Source: Phocoena phocoena
Lineage: Eukaryota; Chordata; Mammalia; Artiodactyla; Phocoenidae
Length of the DNA stretch: 64,000 bases
Direction of reading: 5' to 3'
Assembly (NCBI RefSeq): GCF_963924675.1
Contig: NC_089226.1
Location: 45,959,124-46,023,123, forward strand
A model generated the notes under the pieces. It searched no databases. It was not told where the DNA came from and saw nothing but the letters and a program-made list of their open reading frames with translations. Positions 1 through 10,819 of the stretch are shown in pieces. Made by a program: the position numbers and the translations under genes. Each line of letters begins with the position of its first letter. Within the stretch, counting starts at the first letter, position 1.

Positions 1-956
1 TCCCATGCTGGACTTCAAACATACAAAGATGAAGTAGGACAAAACCTCTATGCTTAAGGAATCCATAGTCTATCAGAAGAGACAAACATGCCACCTCTTG
101 ATTGTACATGAGGAAAACACTGAGGAGGAAATCACCAACTCTGCATGGTGGGGTTGGGGGAGAATTTACAAAGAGCTGTTGCTTGAGCTGAGATTTGGAG
201 GACTTGTAACAGTTCCTGGGCAAAACAGGGGAACAGCATAGGCGAACACACTGAGTCTGAAGGAGTGGAGAGCATCCTGGGAACTGTATATACAGAATCC
301 AGCAGGCTGGCACCTAAGGCCTGGGTGATGAGCAAATCCCAAAGCAGGAGATTTTGTGGGCACTCTTATGTGCCTTGCTAGAGAGTATGGACTTTATCAT
401 GAGGGCCTGAGAGCCACCAAATGGGAATAGACAAGGTCATAACTGACTCTTGGAAATATCGCTGGCAAAAGTGAGAGGAACAGATTAGAACTGGGAGAGA
501 CTGGCATCCTGGGGTTATGGTGATTTATCTAGATGTCTTAGGACAGAGTAGTCCTTCCTACTACAATGTTTCAGTGGGGTTGCCTGGCTTAATGAAAACT
601 TAGGGTTTATTTTAAATTGAGCATATCAATTGCTATCATTGTATTAAGTTATAAAAGTCCATGGAGAATAACTTCTGGTTTTATAGTGGAACCAACTGAG
701 TCCCAGGGAGGGGAAGCAGCATGCTTGGGTGGCACAGTTGTTAAGGAAGCGTTAGAACAAGTACTCAGGACTCTAAAAGTCTAGCCCTTTCCACCCTTTC
801 CACTGCTATGAGACTGTTCTTACTTATTGGTAAAAGGCTGTTTTTATCATGAGAGCAATTTAATGTCTCTTTCTCCTTGTGCTTTTTACCCCCCATCATT
901 CACCTGATGTTCTATTTACCCAATCAATTTTCAATGTGCGTGAAGAAAGCCTTTTC
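1..956. other. Unassigned DNA with a possible L2 remnant
   Basis: No credible coding exon is visible. About 340-520 resembles the reverse strand of L2 ORF2: 'ggactttatcatgagggcctgagagccacc'-type wording is typical of L2 copies, here heavily diverged. The rest shows no recognisable repeat or gene. The short open frames here have no family resemblance and are treated as chance. Confidence 0.35.
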
Positions 957-3448
957 TTCTTTTTTTTTTATTGAGGTATATTGTTTTACAATGTTGTGTT
1001 AGTTTCTATTGTACAGCGAAGTGGAATTCCCTGTGCTATACAGCAGGTTCTTATTAGTTATATATTTTATACATATTAGTGTATATATGTCAATCCCAAT
1101 CTCACAATTCATCCGACCCCCTGCCCGCTTCCCCCCTTGGTGTCCATACATTTGTTCTCTACATCTGTGTCTCTATTCCTGGCCTGCAAATAGGTTCATC
1201 TGTACCATTTTTCTAAATTCCACATATATGCATTAATACACGATATTTGTTTTTCTCTTTCTGAGTTACTTCACTCTGTATGACAGTCTCTAGGTCCATC
1301 CACATCTCTACAAATGACCCAATTTCATTCCTTTTTCTGGCTGAGAAATATTCTATTGTATATATGTAGCACATCTTCTTTATCCCTTTGTCTGTTGATG
1401 GACATTCAGGTTGCTTCCATGACCTGGCTATTATAAATAGTGCTGCAATGAACATTGGGGCACATGTGTTTTTTGAATTATGGTTTTCTCTGGGTATATG
1501 CCCAGCAGCGGGATTGCTGGGTCATATGGTAATTCTATTTTTAGCTTTTTAAGGAGACTCCATACTGTTCTCCATAGTGGCTCTATCAATTTACATTCCC
1601 ACCAACAGTGCAAGAGGGTTCCCTTTTCTCCACACCCTCTCCAGCATTTATTGTTTGTAGGTTTTCTGATGATGCCCATTCTAACCGGTATGAGGTGATA
1701 CCTCGTTGTAGTTTTGATTTGCATTTTCTCTAACAATTAGTGATGTTGAGCAGCTTTTCATGGGCCTCTTGGCCATCCGTATGTCTTCTTTGGAGAGATG
1801 TCTATTTAGGTCTTCTGCCCATTTTTTGATTGAGTTGTTTGTTTTTTTGAAATTGAGCTGCATGAGCTGCTTGTATATTTTGGAGATTAATCCCTTGCTT
1901 CATTTGCAAATATTTTCTCCCATTCTGAGGGTTGTCTTTTCGTCTTATTTATAGTTTCCTTTGCTGTGCAAAAGCTCTTAAGTTTCATTAGGTCCCATTT
2001 GTTTATTTTTGGTTTTATTTCCATTATTCTAGGAGGTGGGTCAAAAAAGATCTTGCTGTGATTTATGTGAAAGAGTGCTTGTCCTATGTTTTCCTCTAAG
2101 AGTTTTATAGTGTCTGGTCTTACATTTAGGTCTTTAATACATTTTGAGTTTACTTTTGTATATGGTGTTAGGGAGTGTTCTAATTTCATTCTTTTACATG
2201 TAGCTGTCCAGTTTTCCCAGCACCACTTATTGAAGAGACTGTCTTTTCTCCATTGTGTATCCTTGCCTCCTTTGTCATAGATGAGTTGACCATAGGTGTG
2301 TGGGTTTATCTCTGGGCTTTCTATCTTGTTCCATTGATCTGTATTTCTGTTTTTGTGCCAGTACCATATGTCTTGATTAGTGTAGCTTTGTAATATAGTC
2401 TGAAGTCAAGGAGTCTGATTCCTCCAGCTCCATTTTTTTTTTCTCAAGTTTGCTTTGGCTATTCAGGGTCTTTTGTGTCTCCATACAGATTTTAAGATTT
2501 TTTGTTCTAGTTATGTAAAAAGCATGCCATTGGTAATTTGATAGGGATTGCATTGAATCTGTAGATTACTTTGGGTAGTATAGTCATTTTCACAATATTG
2601 ATTCTTCCAATCCAAGAACATGGTATATCTCTCCATCTGTGTCACTGTTGATTTCTTTAATCAGTGTCTTACAGTTTTCTGAGTACAGGTTTTTACCTCC
2701 TTAGGTAGGTTTATTCCTAGATATTTTATTCTTTTTGTTGCAATGGTGAATGGGATTGTTTCCTTAATTTCTCTTTCTGATCTTTCATCGTTAGTGTATA
2801 GGAATGCAAGAGATTTCTGTGCCTTAATTTTGTATTCTGCAACTTTACCAAATTCATTGATTAGCTCTAGTAGTTTTCTGGTGGTATCTTTAGGATTATC
2901 TATGTATAGTATCATGTCATCTGCAAGCAGTGACAGTTTTACTTCTTCTTTTCCAATTTATATTCCTTTATTTCTTTTTCTTCTCTGATTGCTGTGGCTA
3001 GGACTTCCAAAACTATGTTGAATAATAGTGGCGAGAGTGGACATCCTTGTCTTGTTCCTGATCTTAGAGGAAATGCTTTCAGTTTTTCACCGAGAATGAT
3101 GTTCACTGTGGGTTTTTTGTAGATGACCTTTATTATGTTGAGGTAGGTTCCTTCTATGCCCACTTTCTGGAGAATTTTTATCATAAATCGGTGTTGAATT
3201 TTGTCAAAAGGTTTTTCTGCATCTATTGAGATGATCATATTGTTTTTATTCTTCAATTTGTTAATATCATGTATCACATTGATTGATTTGCATATATTGA
3301 AGAATCCTTGCATCCCTGGGATAAATCCCACTTGATCATGGTGTATGATCCTGTAATGTGTTGTTGGTTTCTGTTTGCTAGTATTCTGTTGGGAATTATT
3401 ACATCTATATTCATCAGTGATATATGAATCTGTATGATTTCTGTAAGG
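957..3448 (-). mobile_element. 5'-truncated LINE-1, 3' half of ORF2 plus 3' UTR
   Basis: A T-run at 957-969 is the poly(A) tail of an L1 on the minus strand. The body holds the L1 3' UTR and then ORF2 read from right to left. A perfect 13-bp target duplication (AGAAAGCCTTTTC) lies at 944-956 and 3449-3461, so both ends are exact. The copy is about 2.5 kb, against about 6.8 kb for the full-length relative at 10443-17278, so reverse transcription stopped inside the reverse transcriptase domain. It is diverged from that copy and looks older. Confidence 0.95.
1213..3440 (-). pseudogene. L1 ORF2 reverse-transcriptase/C-terminal fragment, broken
   Basis: Conceptual translation in several frames recovers L1 ORF2: '[16 protein letters not shown]', '[12 protein letters not shown]' and '[19 protein letters not shown]' from the reverse transcriptase domain, and '[20 protein letters not shown]' from the cysteine-rich C-terminus (about 1431-1736). 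The reading frame shifts repeatedly, at about 2920, 2190-2660, 1870 and 1730. The catalytic FADD box reads LADD, so the first residue is changed while both aspartates remain. The endonuclease domain is absent through 5' truncation. No product is expected. Confidence 0.9.
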
Positions 3449-3461
3449 AGAAAGCCTTTTC

Positions 3462-4429
3462 AAAGCAAAGGTAAATTTCAGCCTAGCCCTTATCAGCCTG
3501 CTGGTTGATTCCCAGTTAACTGAGGTGAAATGAATGGGGGTTTATTGTTATTGAGCTTTTAAAGCCCTCTGCTTAGATTGGATTACCAGGCACTTGGGAG
3601 GAGGAATGTGTTTTAATCCTCCTATGATCTGAAATCAACAATGGACGGATGGCAGACAGCAAGCAAAGTATCACAGGACTGTAGGTGTCCAGGCTGGCAG
3701 GATGTTTCCCAAATACTTTACTAACTATTGCACTGATGCAGGGGGGATGCTCCAGCAAGTAGCATTGTTGGAGTAGGGTCTGAGCTCAAACTTCACACTG
3801 GGGACATCCTTGTATGTGTCTTTGAATTGAATAGTTTTGAGAACTTCAGTGTTAAGTTAGGACAAGATTACTCCTCCAGGGAGGAGGAGGTCCCCACAGG
3901 TAGGGACCTTTCTTATAACGACATCCCAAGCCTCTTTCAAAGTCCACACTAGGTGTCCCCAGGGGAGGAGGAGTTACTTATCTGTAGAATTTGGGAGATA
4001 GAGCTTCACCCAGCTCCTTCTTCTCTTTCCTTTTGGCATTTCCCTACCTGCCTTGGGGAAACTTTCATTGCCCCTTCAGGCTGCATATTTATCTGGGCTG
4101 GCCTCTGGGGTTGGCTTGTGTTTGATCATGCTACCTGTAGCTATGTAAGTCTGTCTAAATCAAGGTAAAATGTTAGTGAGGTGACTGCAAACCTTAGCTA
4201 CTTTCTCCAACTTTTATAAGAAAGGAGCAGATCTCATAGTCGCCATCTCTGTGACTCCACAGCTGTCTCTTATTTATTCTAAATATGAGCAAAGAAAAGA
4301 AATTTATTTACTAGGTGCCCTTAAGACACTTAAAATTTTAACCACTACAGTGTGATACCTACTGCCTTGGCTGGTTGGCACTCTGGAATAAGTGTCACTG
4401 AAAGTCTAGAGTGGGACCAACTTACCCTC
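3462..4429. other. Unassigned DNA
   Basis: No recognisable gene, RNA or repeat was seen. Short open frames (for example 3953-4168) lack any family motif. Confidence 0.4.
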
Positions 4430-5440
4430 CCCCTGAAACAACCAAAAAATGGGCAAAACATATGAAAAGATGGTTTTCAAGATACTGGAAATCATCAGGC
4501 AAATAATAACAGTGCTCCATGAGAGATGGGAAATAAATAAGGTAAGGGCTACAATTACCCCACTCCTTGACAGAGTTCAATGCAGGGAGAAGGAAAACAG
4601 ACAGAGCCCCCTGGACTCCTCCCAACATCCTAAGTTGAAGAAATGAAGCTGAAAGTCCAGAAAGACCACAGCAGTTGGAGAACAGACTACTGGTAAGGAA
4701 AGAATAGTTCAGAGAGAGAACTTTGGAATCTGAAAATACTTAGATTATTTAGCTAAGTACAGATCAACATATGCATGTGAGGAAACTACCTGAGACTGTG
4801 GAAAAATCCACCCAAAAGAATTAGAAGGAACAATGCCTGACCTTACATGGGCAGTTTGGAAAACTTTGTAAATCATGGGGGCTTGAGTAGAATACCCAAA
4901 AAGAGTCTGGTAGTGGGGCATAGTGATCTCTAAACTGAGAACTACTTTAGACCCACCTAATAGATCACAAAAGCAGGACCCAAAAGTATCAAACTATTTC
5001 CGAGTAACATAATTGCATCCAGAACAAAACTCATGAAAATTTATAGGGATATAAAGATCTCTAGAACCCAGCAAGGTAAAAATCCATGTCTGGCATCTAG
5101 TCACACATGCAAAGAAACAGGGAAATATAACCCATAATGAGGAGAAAAGTCACTCAACAAAAATCCACCCAGAGCTGACATAAATGTTAAAGTTACCAGA
5201 AAAGGAAATTAAAACAGATATTATAATGGTATTCCATATGTTAAAACGTTAACTAGAGACATGGAAGATACTTTTTAAAGTCCCAAATTGTACTTCTAGA
5301 ATTAAAAACTAAAATGTATAAAATGAGAAATACACTGGCTGAGATAAATGGCCAATTAAACAATGCAGAAGAGAAGACTAGTAACTTGATGACATAGTGA
5401 TAGAAACTCTCCAGAATGAATCACAGAAAGAGAATGTGTA

Positions 5441-5507
5441 GGAGGGGAAAGAGAAGGAAGAGGTAGAGAAGGGAAAGGAGGAGGAGGAGAAGGAGAGGAG
5501 AGGAAAG
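5441..5507 (+). repeat. Homopurine (GGA/GAA)-rich tract
   Basis: 5441-5463 and 5465-5507 contain only G and A, broken by a single T at 5464. Such mirror-like purine tracts can form triplex DNA; here that is inference only. Confidence 0.85.
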
Positions 5508-6033
5508 CATCAGGAGTCCTAAATCACAAATGAATGGATCCCTCAAATGTTGGAGGGTGCAGATATTTGAAGAATAATGGTCAAAGTTTTTCTTTATTTG
5601 ATGAAAACTATAAAGCTATAGAGCCAAGAAGTTTAATGAATCCCAAGTACAAGAAACATGAAGAAAACTACACCAAGTATAGTATACAAGTTTCATGTAA
5701 ACAGGAATAAAGACAACAATGTCAGCAGATTTCTTGTTGGAAACAACACTTGTATGAAAACAGTGCAGCAACATTTTTAAAAGACAAAAGGAAAATACTG
5801 TTAACTTAGACTTCTAAACCCAGAAAAATACCTTTTACAAATGAAGGTGAAACTAAGAATATTTCAGACATACAAAAGCTGCAAGAATTTGACATCAACA
5901 GATCTACATGTCAAGAAATGTTAAAGTAAGTCCTTCAGGCAGAAGGAAAATTATACCAGAGGAATATGTGAAGCTACATAAAGGAATGAAGAACACCAGT
6001 AAGATCTTTAAAAAGATAATTGATTATTTAAAC

Positions 6034-6591
6034 CAGGGATTAGCAAATGGCAGCCCACACTATGGTCTGAATATCTGTGTCTCCCCCAAAATTCACATGT
6101 TGAGATCCTAATGCCCAAAGGTGATGGTATTAGCAGGTGGTGTCTTTGGGAGGTGCTTAGGTCATGAGGGTGGAACCCTTGTGAATGGAATTAGTACATT
6201 ATAAAAGGGGCTCCAGAAAGATCCGTAACCCCTTCTGTCGTGTGAAGATAAAACCAGAAGTCTATGACCTGGAAAGGGCCTCCACCTGACAATGCTGACA
6301 CCCTGATCTCAGACTTTCAGACTCCAAAACTGTGAGAAATAAATTTCTGTTGTTTATAAGTTGAGTCTTTGGTATTTTGTTATAGCAGCCCAAATGGACT
6401 AAGACAGACCAAATCCTTCTTGCTAGTTTTAAAATAAAGTACTATTGGAACACAGTCATGCTTATTCATTCATATATTATCTATGGCTGTTTTGAGCTAC
6501 AGTGGTAGTGGAAAATTGTAATAGAGACCGTATGGCACACAAAGCCTGAAATATTGACTGTCTCTTTATAGAAAAAGTCTTCCAATCCCTG
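6034..6591. mobile_element. Non-autonomous hAT-type DNA transposon, split by an LTR
   Basis: The ends are inverted repeats: CAGGGATTAG at 6034 and the matching AATCCCTG ending at 6591. The 8-bp flanks ATTTAAAC (6026-6033) and GTTTAAAC (6592-6599) match at 7 of 8 bases, the duplication size of hAT elements. The inner text ('attggaacacag', 'gagaccgtatggc') belongs to a common mammalian MER element whose exact name I do not recall. About 350 bp of its present length is an inserted LTR. Confidence 0.75.
6059..6406 (+). mobile_element. MaLR-type solo LTR
   Basis: The start 'tatggtctgaatatctgtg', the middle 'tttgggaggtgcttaggtca', the poly(A) signal region 'gtgagaaataaatttctg' and the end 'actaagaca' match the MaLR (MST/MLT) LTR layout. 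It sits inside the hAT element at 6034-6591, which resumes at about 6407 with 'accaaatcc'. No internal retroviral sequence accompanies it. The flanking 5-bp duplication is not clear, so its left end is approximate by a few bases. Confidence 0.7.
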
Positions 6592-7661
6592 GTTTAAACA
6601 AAGAAGAAAAAAATGTAGTATTATATTTATAACATGTAACTTTTATAACATATATAAAAGTGAAATGTGCGCTAAAATAGTACAAAGTTCAGGAGGGAAA
6701 AAATGGGAGTATACTGTTGTTAAGATTCTTCACTATATGCAAAATGGTATATTACTTGAAGGGTGTAATAAATTAAAGATGTATGTTATAAATCCTAAAG
6801 CAACTACTAAATTAATAAAAGAAAGTGTTATAGCTAACAAGCCAACAAAAGATATGAAGCAGAATCATATTCAATTAATCCAAAAGAAGACATGCAAAGA
6901 GGAAAAAGGGAAGCACCCAACAGATGAGACAACAAAGAACAAGAAGGTATATTTATACCAACCATATCAATACTTACATTAAATGTAAATGGTCTAAATA
7001 CCCCATTTAAAAAGCAGATATGATCATATTGGATAAAAAGCAAGGTTCAACCACATGCTGCCAAGAGAAACACACTTTAAATATGAAGACACTAATAGAC
7101 TAAAATAAAGGAATTAAAAATGATACAGCGTGCTAACAACTAATCAAAGGAAAGCTGGAGTGGCTATGTTACATCAGACAAAGGAGATTTCAGAATAAAG
7201 ACTATTACCAAGGTTAAAGAAGGACATTTTATAATGATAAACAGATTAATTCATACCAACAATATAACCCATCTTCATTTTAGTTTTTTACCAACCTACT
7301 CCCCAGGAAGAAGAGGAACAGTGCATAAATTAAGGAATTAAGATAAAATTGTAGATGTCTTTGCTCTAAAATAATACCTTATCTGTGCTTCCTTCTATGT
7401 AAAAGCTGGAAAATTCATTCAGCCAATAAATATTGCACCACTCATAATCTATACCAGATACAAATTATAGGCAATACTTGATGCATCTCCAGGTGATGAG
7501 TCAGTTGTTAAAATATCACTTCTACATTAGTCAAAGGAAGACTAGAGTGAGCTCTCATACTAGAAACTGAGAAGCCAATCATTCTAGGAATTCAGAATTC
7601 CATTGAGTACCCTTAGGACCACCACTTTGCCTTGACTGTCCACAAACTTCTGGCTTTTAGA

Positions 7662-7818
7662 ACTGATACCACTTAGATTTTGATGTGGGATACATTAATC
7701 TCAAATATGTTGAACATATTTTTAAAAATATGTATATCTAAGTAATACCAAGATAATCATAGTCTATTTGGATAGCAACTTTCTCATGGTGGTAGGAAGG
7801 ATGAAAAAATCTTGACTG
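7662..7818 (+). repeat. Direct repeat unit, copy A (unassigned family)
   Basis: This 157-bp segment is repeated in the same orientation about 1.1 kb downstream (8765-8923), with shared blocks such as 'cacttagattttgatgtggga' (first 20 bases) and 'attaatctcaaatatgtt'. It contains the perfect palindrome AAATATGTT-G-AACATATTT at 7703-7721. The flanks of the two copies are unrelated. It may be a small foldback or MITE-like element or a local duplication. Confidence 0.8.
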
Positions 7819-8469
7819 GTGTTTGTAGAAGGAAGGAAAGTGTATCCCACAGCATCCATGGACCATTCCTGATATGAGGAATGTAAGACAGAAAGAGGAT
7901 TTTCTTTATCTGAACTGATAGGCAAAAAAATCTATCCACAGACTCATCCTTCTTAAATATGAAAAGGACAAATTCTGTATTATCACTATATAATGTATTC
8001 AATCACATTTCTGTTTCTGAGAGCAGATGAAAAGTGGGATGCCTGGGATTCTAAATTAATTCCTTTTATTCCTTTTCAAGACACAGCTTCTGTGCTGTAG
8101 AAGAGTCTCGCTGCTCCCTTCTCATTTCTTATTTATAAGTCAAACTCCTTGTCCTAATCATCTCCATCTCTTCCCCAAAGCTAAACAGTTTCAAAGAAAC
8201 AGAAGTTTGGCATTTCTTTTGCAAAGTGCCTACTGCTTTACTTCCTTAAATACTCATCTTTCCTTTGGAGTTTAAAAACAAACAAGTGAAGTTATTATAT
8301 CCAAGGATAACTCCGTATACCTATTGCTGTATCTGATTCTGACTGCTAATCCCATATGGTCATTGAAATAGAACGCTTTGATTGCAAGTAATAGAAATCC
8401 AGCCCAAATTAGTTTATGATAAAAGGGAAAAATATTACAACTGCAAAAAGGAAAAGGGTGGCAAGCTTC

Positions 8470-8475
8470 TCTCTT

Positions 8476-8534
<59 letters not shown>
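8470..8534 (+). repeat. Compound microsatellite (CT)n(GT)n
   Basis: A nearly uninterrupted CT run from about 8470 to 8508 (one CG break near 8485) changes directly to GT repeats up to 8534. It has no coding role and is likely length-variable. Confidence 0.97.
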
Positions 8535-8538
<4 letters not shown>

Positions 8539-8764
8539 CATCTCTGCTTCTCTCTGTGTTTTGGCTTATTCTTCCCTATTATATATAGGGTTTTTGGGTT
8601 TTTTTCTGCAAGCCTGTGAATATAGCCATAAGCAATCCCAGACTCCCTTCCTTCCAGCTAATGGCCAGAAAGCAAGAAAGCTTCCTGCCCGCCTCCAATT
8701 CAAGAGATGCTCAGAAAGAACTCTGATTCCTGTATCCCAAGACTGAGGTGTTATGATCTTCATG

Positions 8765-8923
8765 ACTGATAGCACTTAGATTTTGATGTGGGACATATTA
8801 ATCTCAAATATGTTCAATATGTTTTTAAAATATAGAAATCTAAGTGATACCAAGATGATGATAATCTGTGTGGATAATGACATTCTCGTGGTGGTACGAA
8901 AGATGAAAAATAAAAACTTGACT
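8765..8923 (+). repeat. Direct repeat unit, copy B (unassigned family)
   Basis: This is the partner of 7662-7818, with several indels and substitutions. It carries an 11-bp perfect inverted repeat, CACTTAGATTT at 8773-8783 and AAATCTAAGTG at 8836-8846. With mismatches the pairing extends to about 17 bp, which gives it terminal-inverted-repeat character over about 80 bp. Homology to copy A continues another 75 bp to the right of that hairpin. Confidence 0.8.
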
Positions 8924-8962
8924 AAAATCACAGAGTTTGGGTGAGGAAGGAGCTATTTAAAA

Positions 8963-9030
8963 TAAGGAAGAGGAAGAAGAATGAGGAGGAAAAGAAGAAG
9001 GGGAAGATAAAGAGGGGAGCGGGGAAAAGG
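8963..9030 (+). repeat. Purine-rich low-complexity tract
   Basis: AAG/GGA-rich stretch with only a few pyrimidines. Low complexity; no other content seen. Confidence 0.8.
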
Positions 9031-10029
9031 TTAGGACACATAAAGCTACCCAATCAATAGTTAGAAATCGGGGAACCAGTCTACTACAGTCCTCCATCTT
9101 ACACCTTAGAGTTGCTTATTCAGCTTACAGACCTTTTTTACCTGTCATGGAAGGTAACACTGACATCCTGCCATCAGGTAATGGTAGGTCCAAAGGAATA
9201 GAGTTAAACTACTAGCAGTTTTATTTGAACTACAGATCAGAATTTTCTCTCTAACATTTTTTAAGTTAAAATGATTATAGAGATAATAGGTAGATTTATG
9301 TTCCAAATAAAATAACCCCTACATAAAGCTCTGTGCTCCCTCACTACTCCTCAACTGTTAGAATTCTGAGACTTCTGCTTCCTTTCACATTTTAACTTCA
9401 AAGAGGAAAATAGCTTCTCTCATATTTGCCTTTAAGTCTCAAAACTTTGAGGTTTGAACAGCAATTTTCCAATATGTGATTTCACCTAGAATACAAATCT
9501 ATAAAATGTTTTCAGAGTAGTGGATTTGGGCTTTGTCCCCTGTCTCAGTCATGGGAGGAATGCTGTCAAGGGATGAGAGGAAAATGTGCTGTATATCTGA
9601 AAACCGCACAAGAAACTCCAACTCACCAAACATGTTAGATGCTACAATGTTCTAATGAGTCCTTCATCCTCTTATCCACAGTGAGACCTCCCTTCCCCGG
9701 GGATTATATCCAGTAGATGCTGTCCCAGCTCACCACAAAAACTGAAACAAAATGATGCTCCCTTATTTGAAGACACTCCAAGAAACCTTAGTAATTTCCA
9801 TAAGCAGTGTCAACAGGAAGGAGCTAAAGACATTTCCTTCATAAATACCTGTTATCCCTTCCAGCACAAATTATCATAGTAATTTTCATTCTTTAGTAAA
9901 AATGTGTTTCGTAATGGAAAACTGAAATTTAAAACGTAAAGAAGGCATTTCAAGAGATAACTCCAGCTTTTATCATTTGACATTATATTGTAAGTGTTAT
10001 TTCGCACAACTAAATCTTTGAAAACAAGG
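9031..10029. other. Unassigned DNA
   Basis: No gene, RNA or known repeat could be recognised in this stretch. Confidence 0.4.
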
Positions 10030-10340
10030 TTGTATTGGATATATTGACAATTCAGTCATATTATTGGGCCATAACTTACTTAATCACTAGTTAGTATATG
10101 TTTCCATGTTTTTCCTATTAAGACTATTAAATATCTATATCCATAAATCTTTTTCTACAGCATTTATTATAACTTTGAAATTAATCCCCAGAAATGGAAT
10201 TTCTGGATCAAAGGAGAAAAATCATTTTAAAACTCTTGATACATATTGCCAAATTCCTTCTCAGCAAAAATGCATTAATATCCAGCCTTCCTAGCAGAAT
10301 CTAAGAGTGATCATTTCCTCTCATCTTTTTCATCAGTAGT
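10030..10340 (-). mobile_element. Old LINE-1 3'-end remnant (L1M/HAL1-like)
   Basis: Blocks such as 'cccagaaatggaatttctgg' and 'atattgccaaattccttctc' correspond to the reverse strand of the ORF2 C-terminal coding region of old L1 copies. Heavily diverged, ends approximate. The full-length L1 inserted about 100 bp to its right. Confidence 0.5.
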
Positions 10341-10426
10341 ATCATCATGTGAACAAATACTTTAAACAACAAATTTAAGCAAGATTTCTAAAATCGAAAT
10401 TTTAAATGGATTCATTGTTCACTCAC

Positions 10427-10442
10427 CAGCTGACTTAATTTG
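10427..10442 (+). repeat. Target-site duplication, 3'-end side of the full-length L1
   Basis: CAGCTGACTTAATTTG here is identical to 17279-17294. It shows a single intact L1 insertion between the two copies. Confidence 0.97.
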
Positions 10443-10473
10443 TTTTATTGTTTGTTTTTTGTTTTTTAACATC

Positions 10474-10479
10474 TTTATT
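10474..10479 (-). promoter_or_regulatory. L1 poly(A) signal
   Basis: TTTATT on the plus strand is AATAAA on the element's sense strand, in the usual L1 context 'actccaataaagatgtt' just before the A-rich tail. Confidence 0.85.
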
Positions 10480-10819
10480 GGAGTATAATTGCTTTACAAT
10501 GGTGTGTTAGTTTCTGCTTTACAACAAAATGAATCAGTTATATATATACATATGTTCCCATATCTCTTCCCTCTTGCGTCTCTCTCCCTCCCACCCTCCC
10601 TATCCCACCCCTCCAGGAAGTCACAAAGCACCGAGCTGATCTCCCTGTGCTATGCGGTTGCTTCCCACTAGCTACCTACCTTACGTTTGGTAGTGTATAT
10701 ATGTCCATGCCACTCTCTCACTTCGTCGCAGCTTACCCTTCCCCCTCCCCATATCCTCAAGTCCATTCTCTAGTAGGTCTGTGTCTTTATTCCTGTCTTA
10801 CCCCTAGGTTCCTCATGAC

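Larger units (their letters stand above)
4430..7270 (+). mobile_element. Ancient LINE-1 (L1M/HAL1-like), ORF1 to start of ORF2, interrupted
   Basis: This long A-rich plus-strand stretch resembles the 5' UTR/ORF1 part of old mammalian L1 (for example the parts about 5150-5420 and 5820-6000). After 6600 it passes into the start of ORF2: around 6975 the DNA 'ttaaatgtaaatggtctaaa' encodes the LNVNGLN block of the L1 endonuclease, and 7140-7250 matches the following endonuclease region. All frames are destroyed. It is interrupted at 6034-6591 by a DNA transposon. A purine-only tract lies within it. Subfamily is uncertain; L1M or HAL1 are the likely choices. Confidence 0.65.
7271..8764. other. Unassigned DNA containing copy A of a duplicated unit and a microsatellite
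   Basis: No gene is visible. It includes copy A (7662-7818) and the (CT)n(GT)n tract at 8470-8534. The remaining sequence has no recognisable family. Open frames over 8382-8619 are produced by the microsatellite and are not genes. Confidence 0.4.

Noticed and set aside
8382..8619. Frames encoding Ser/Leu and Val/Cys runs
   Set aside because: Produced by reading the CT/GT microsatellite.
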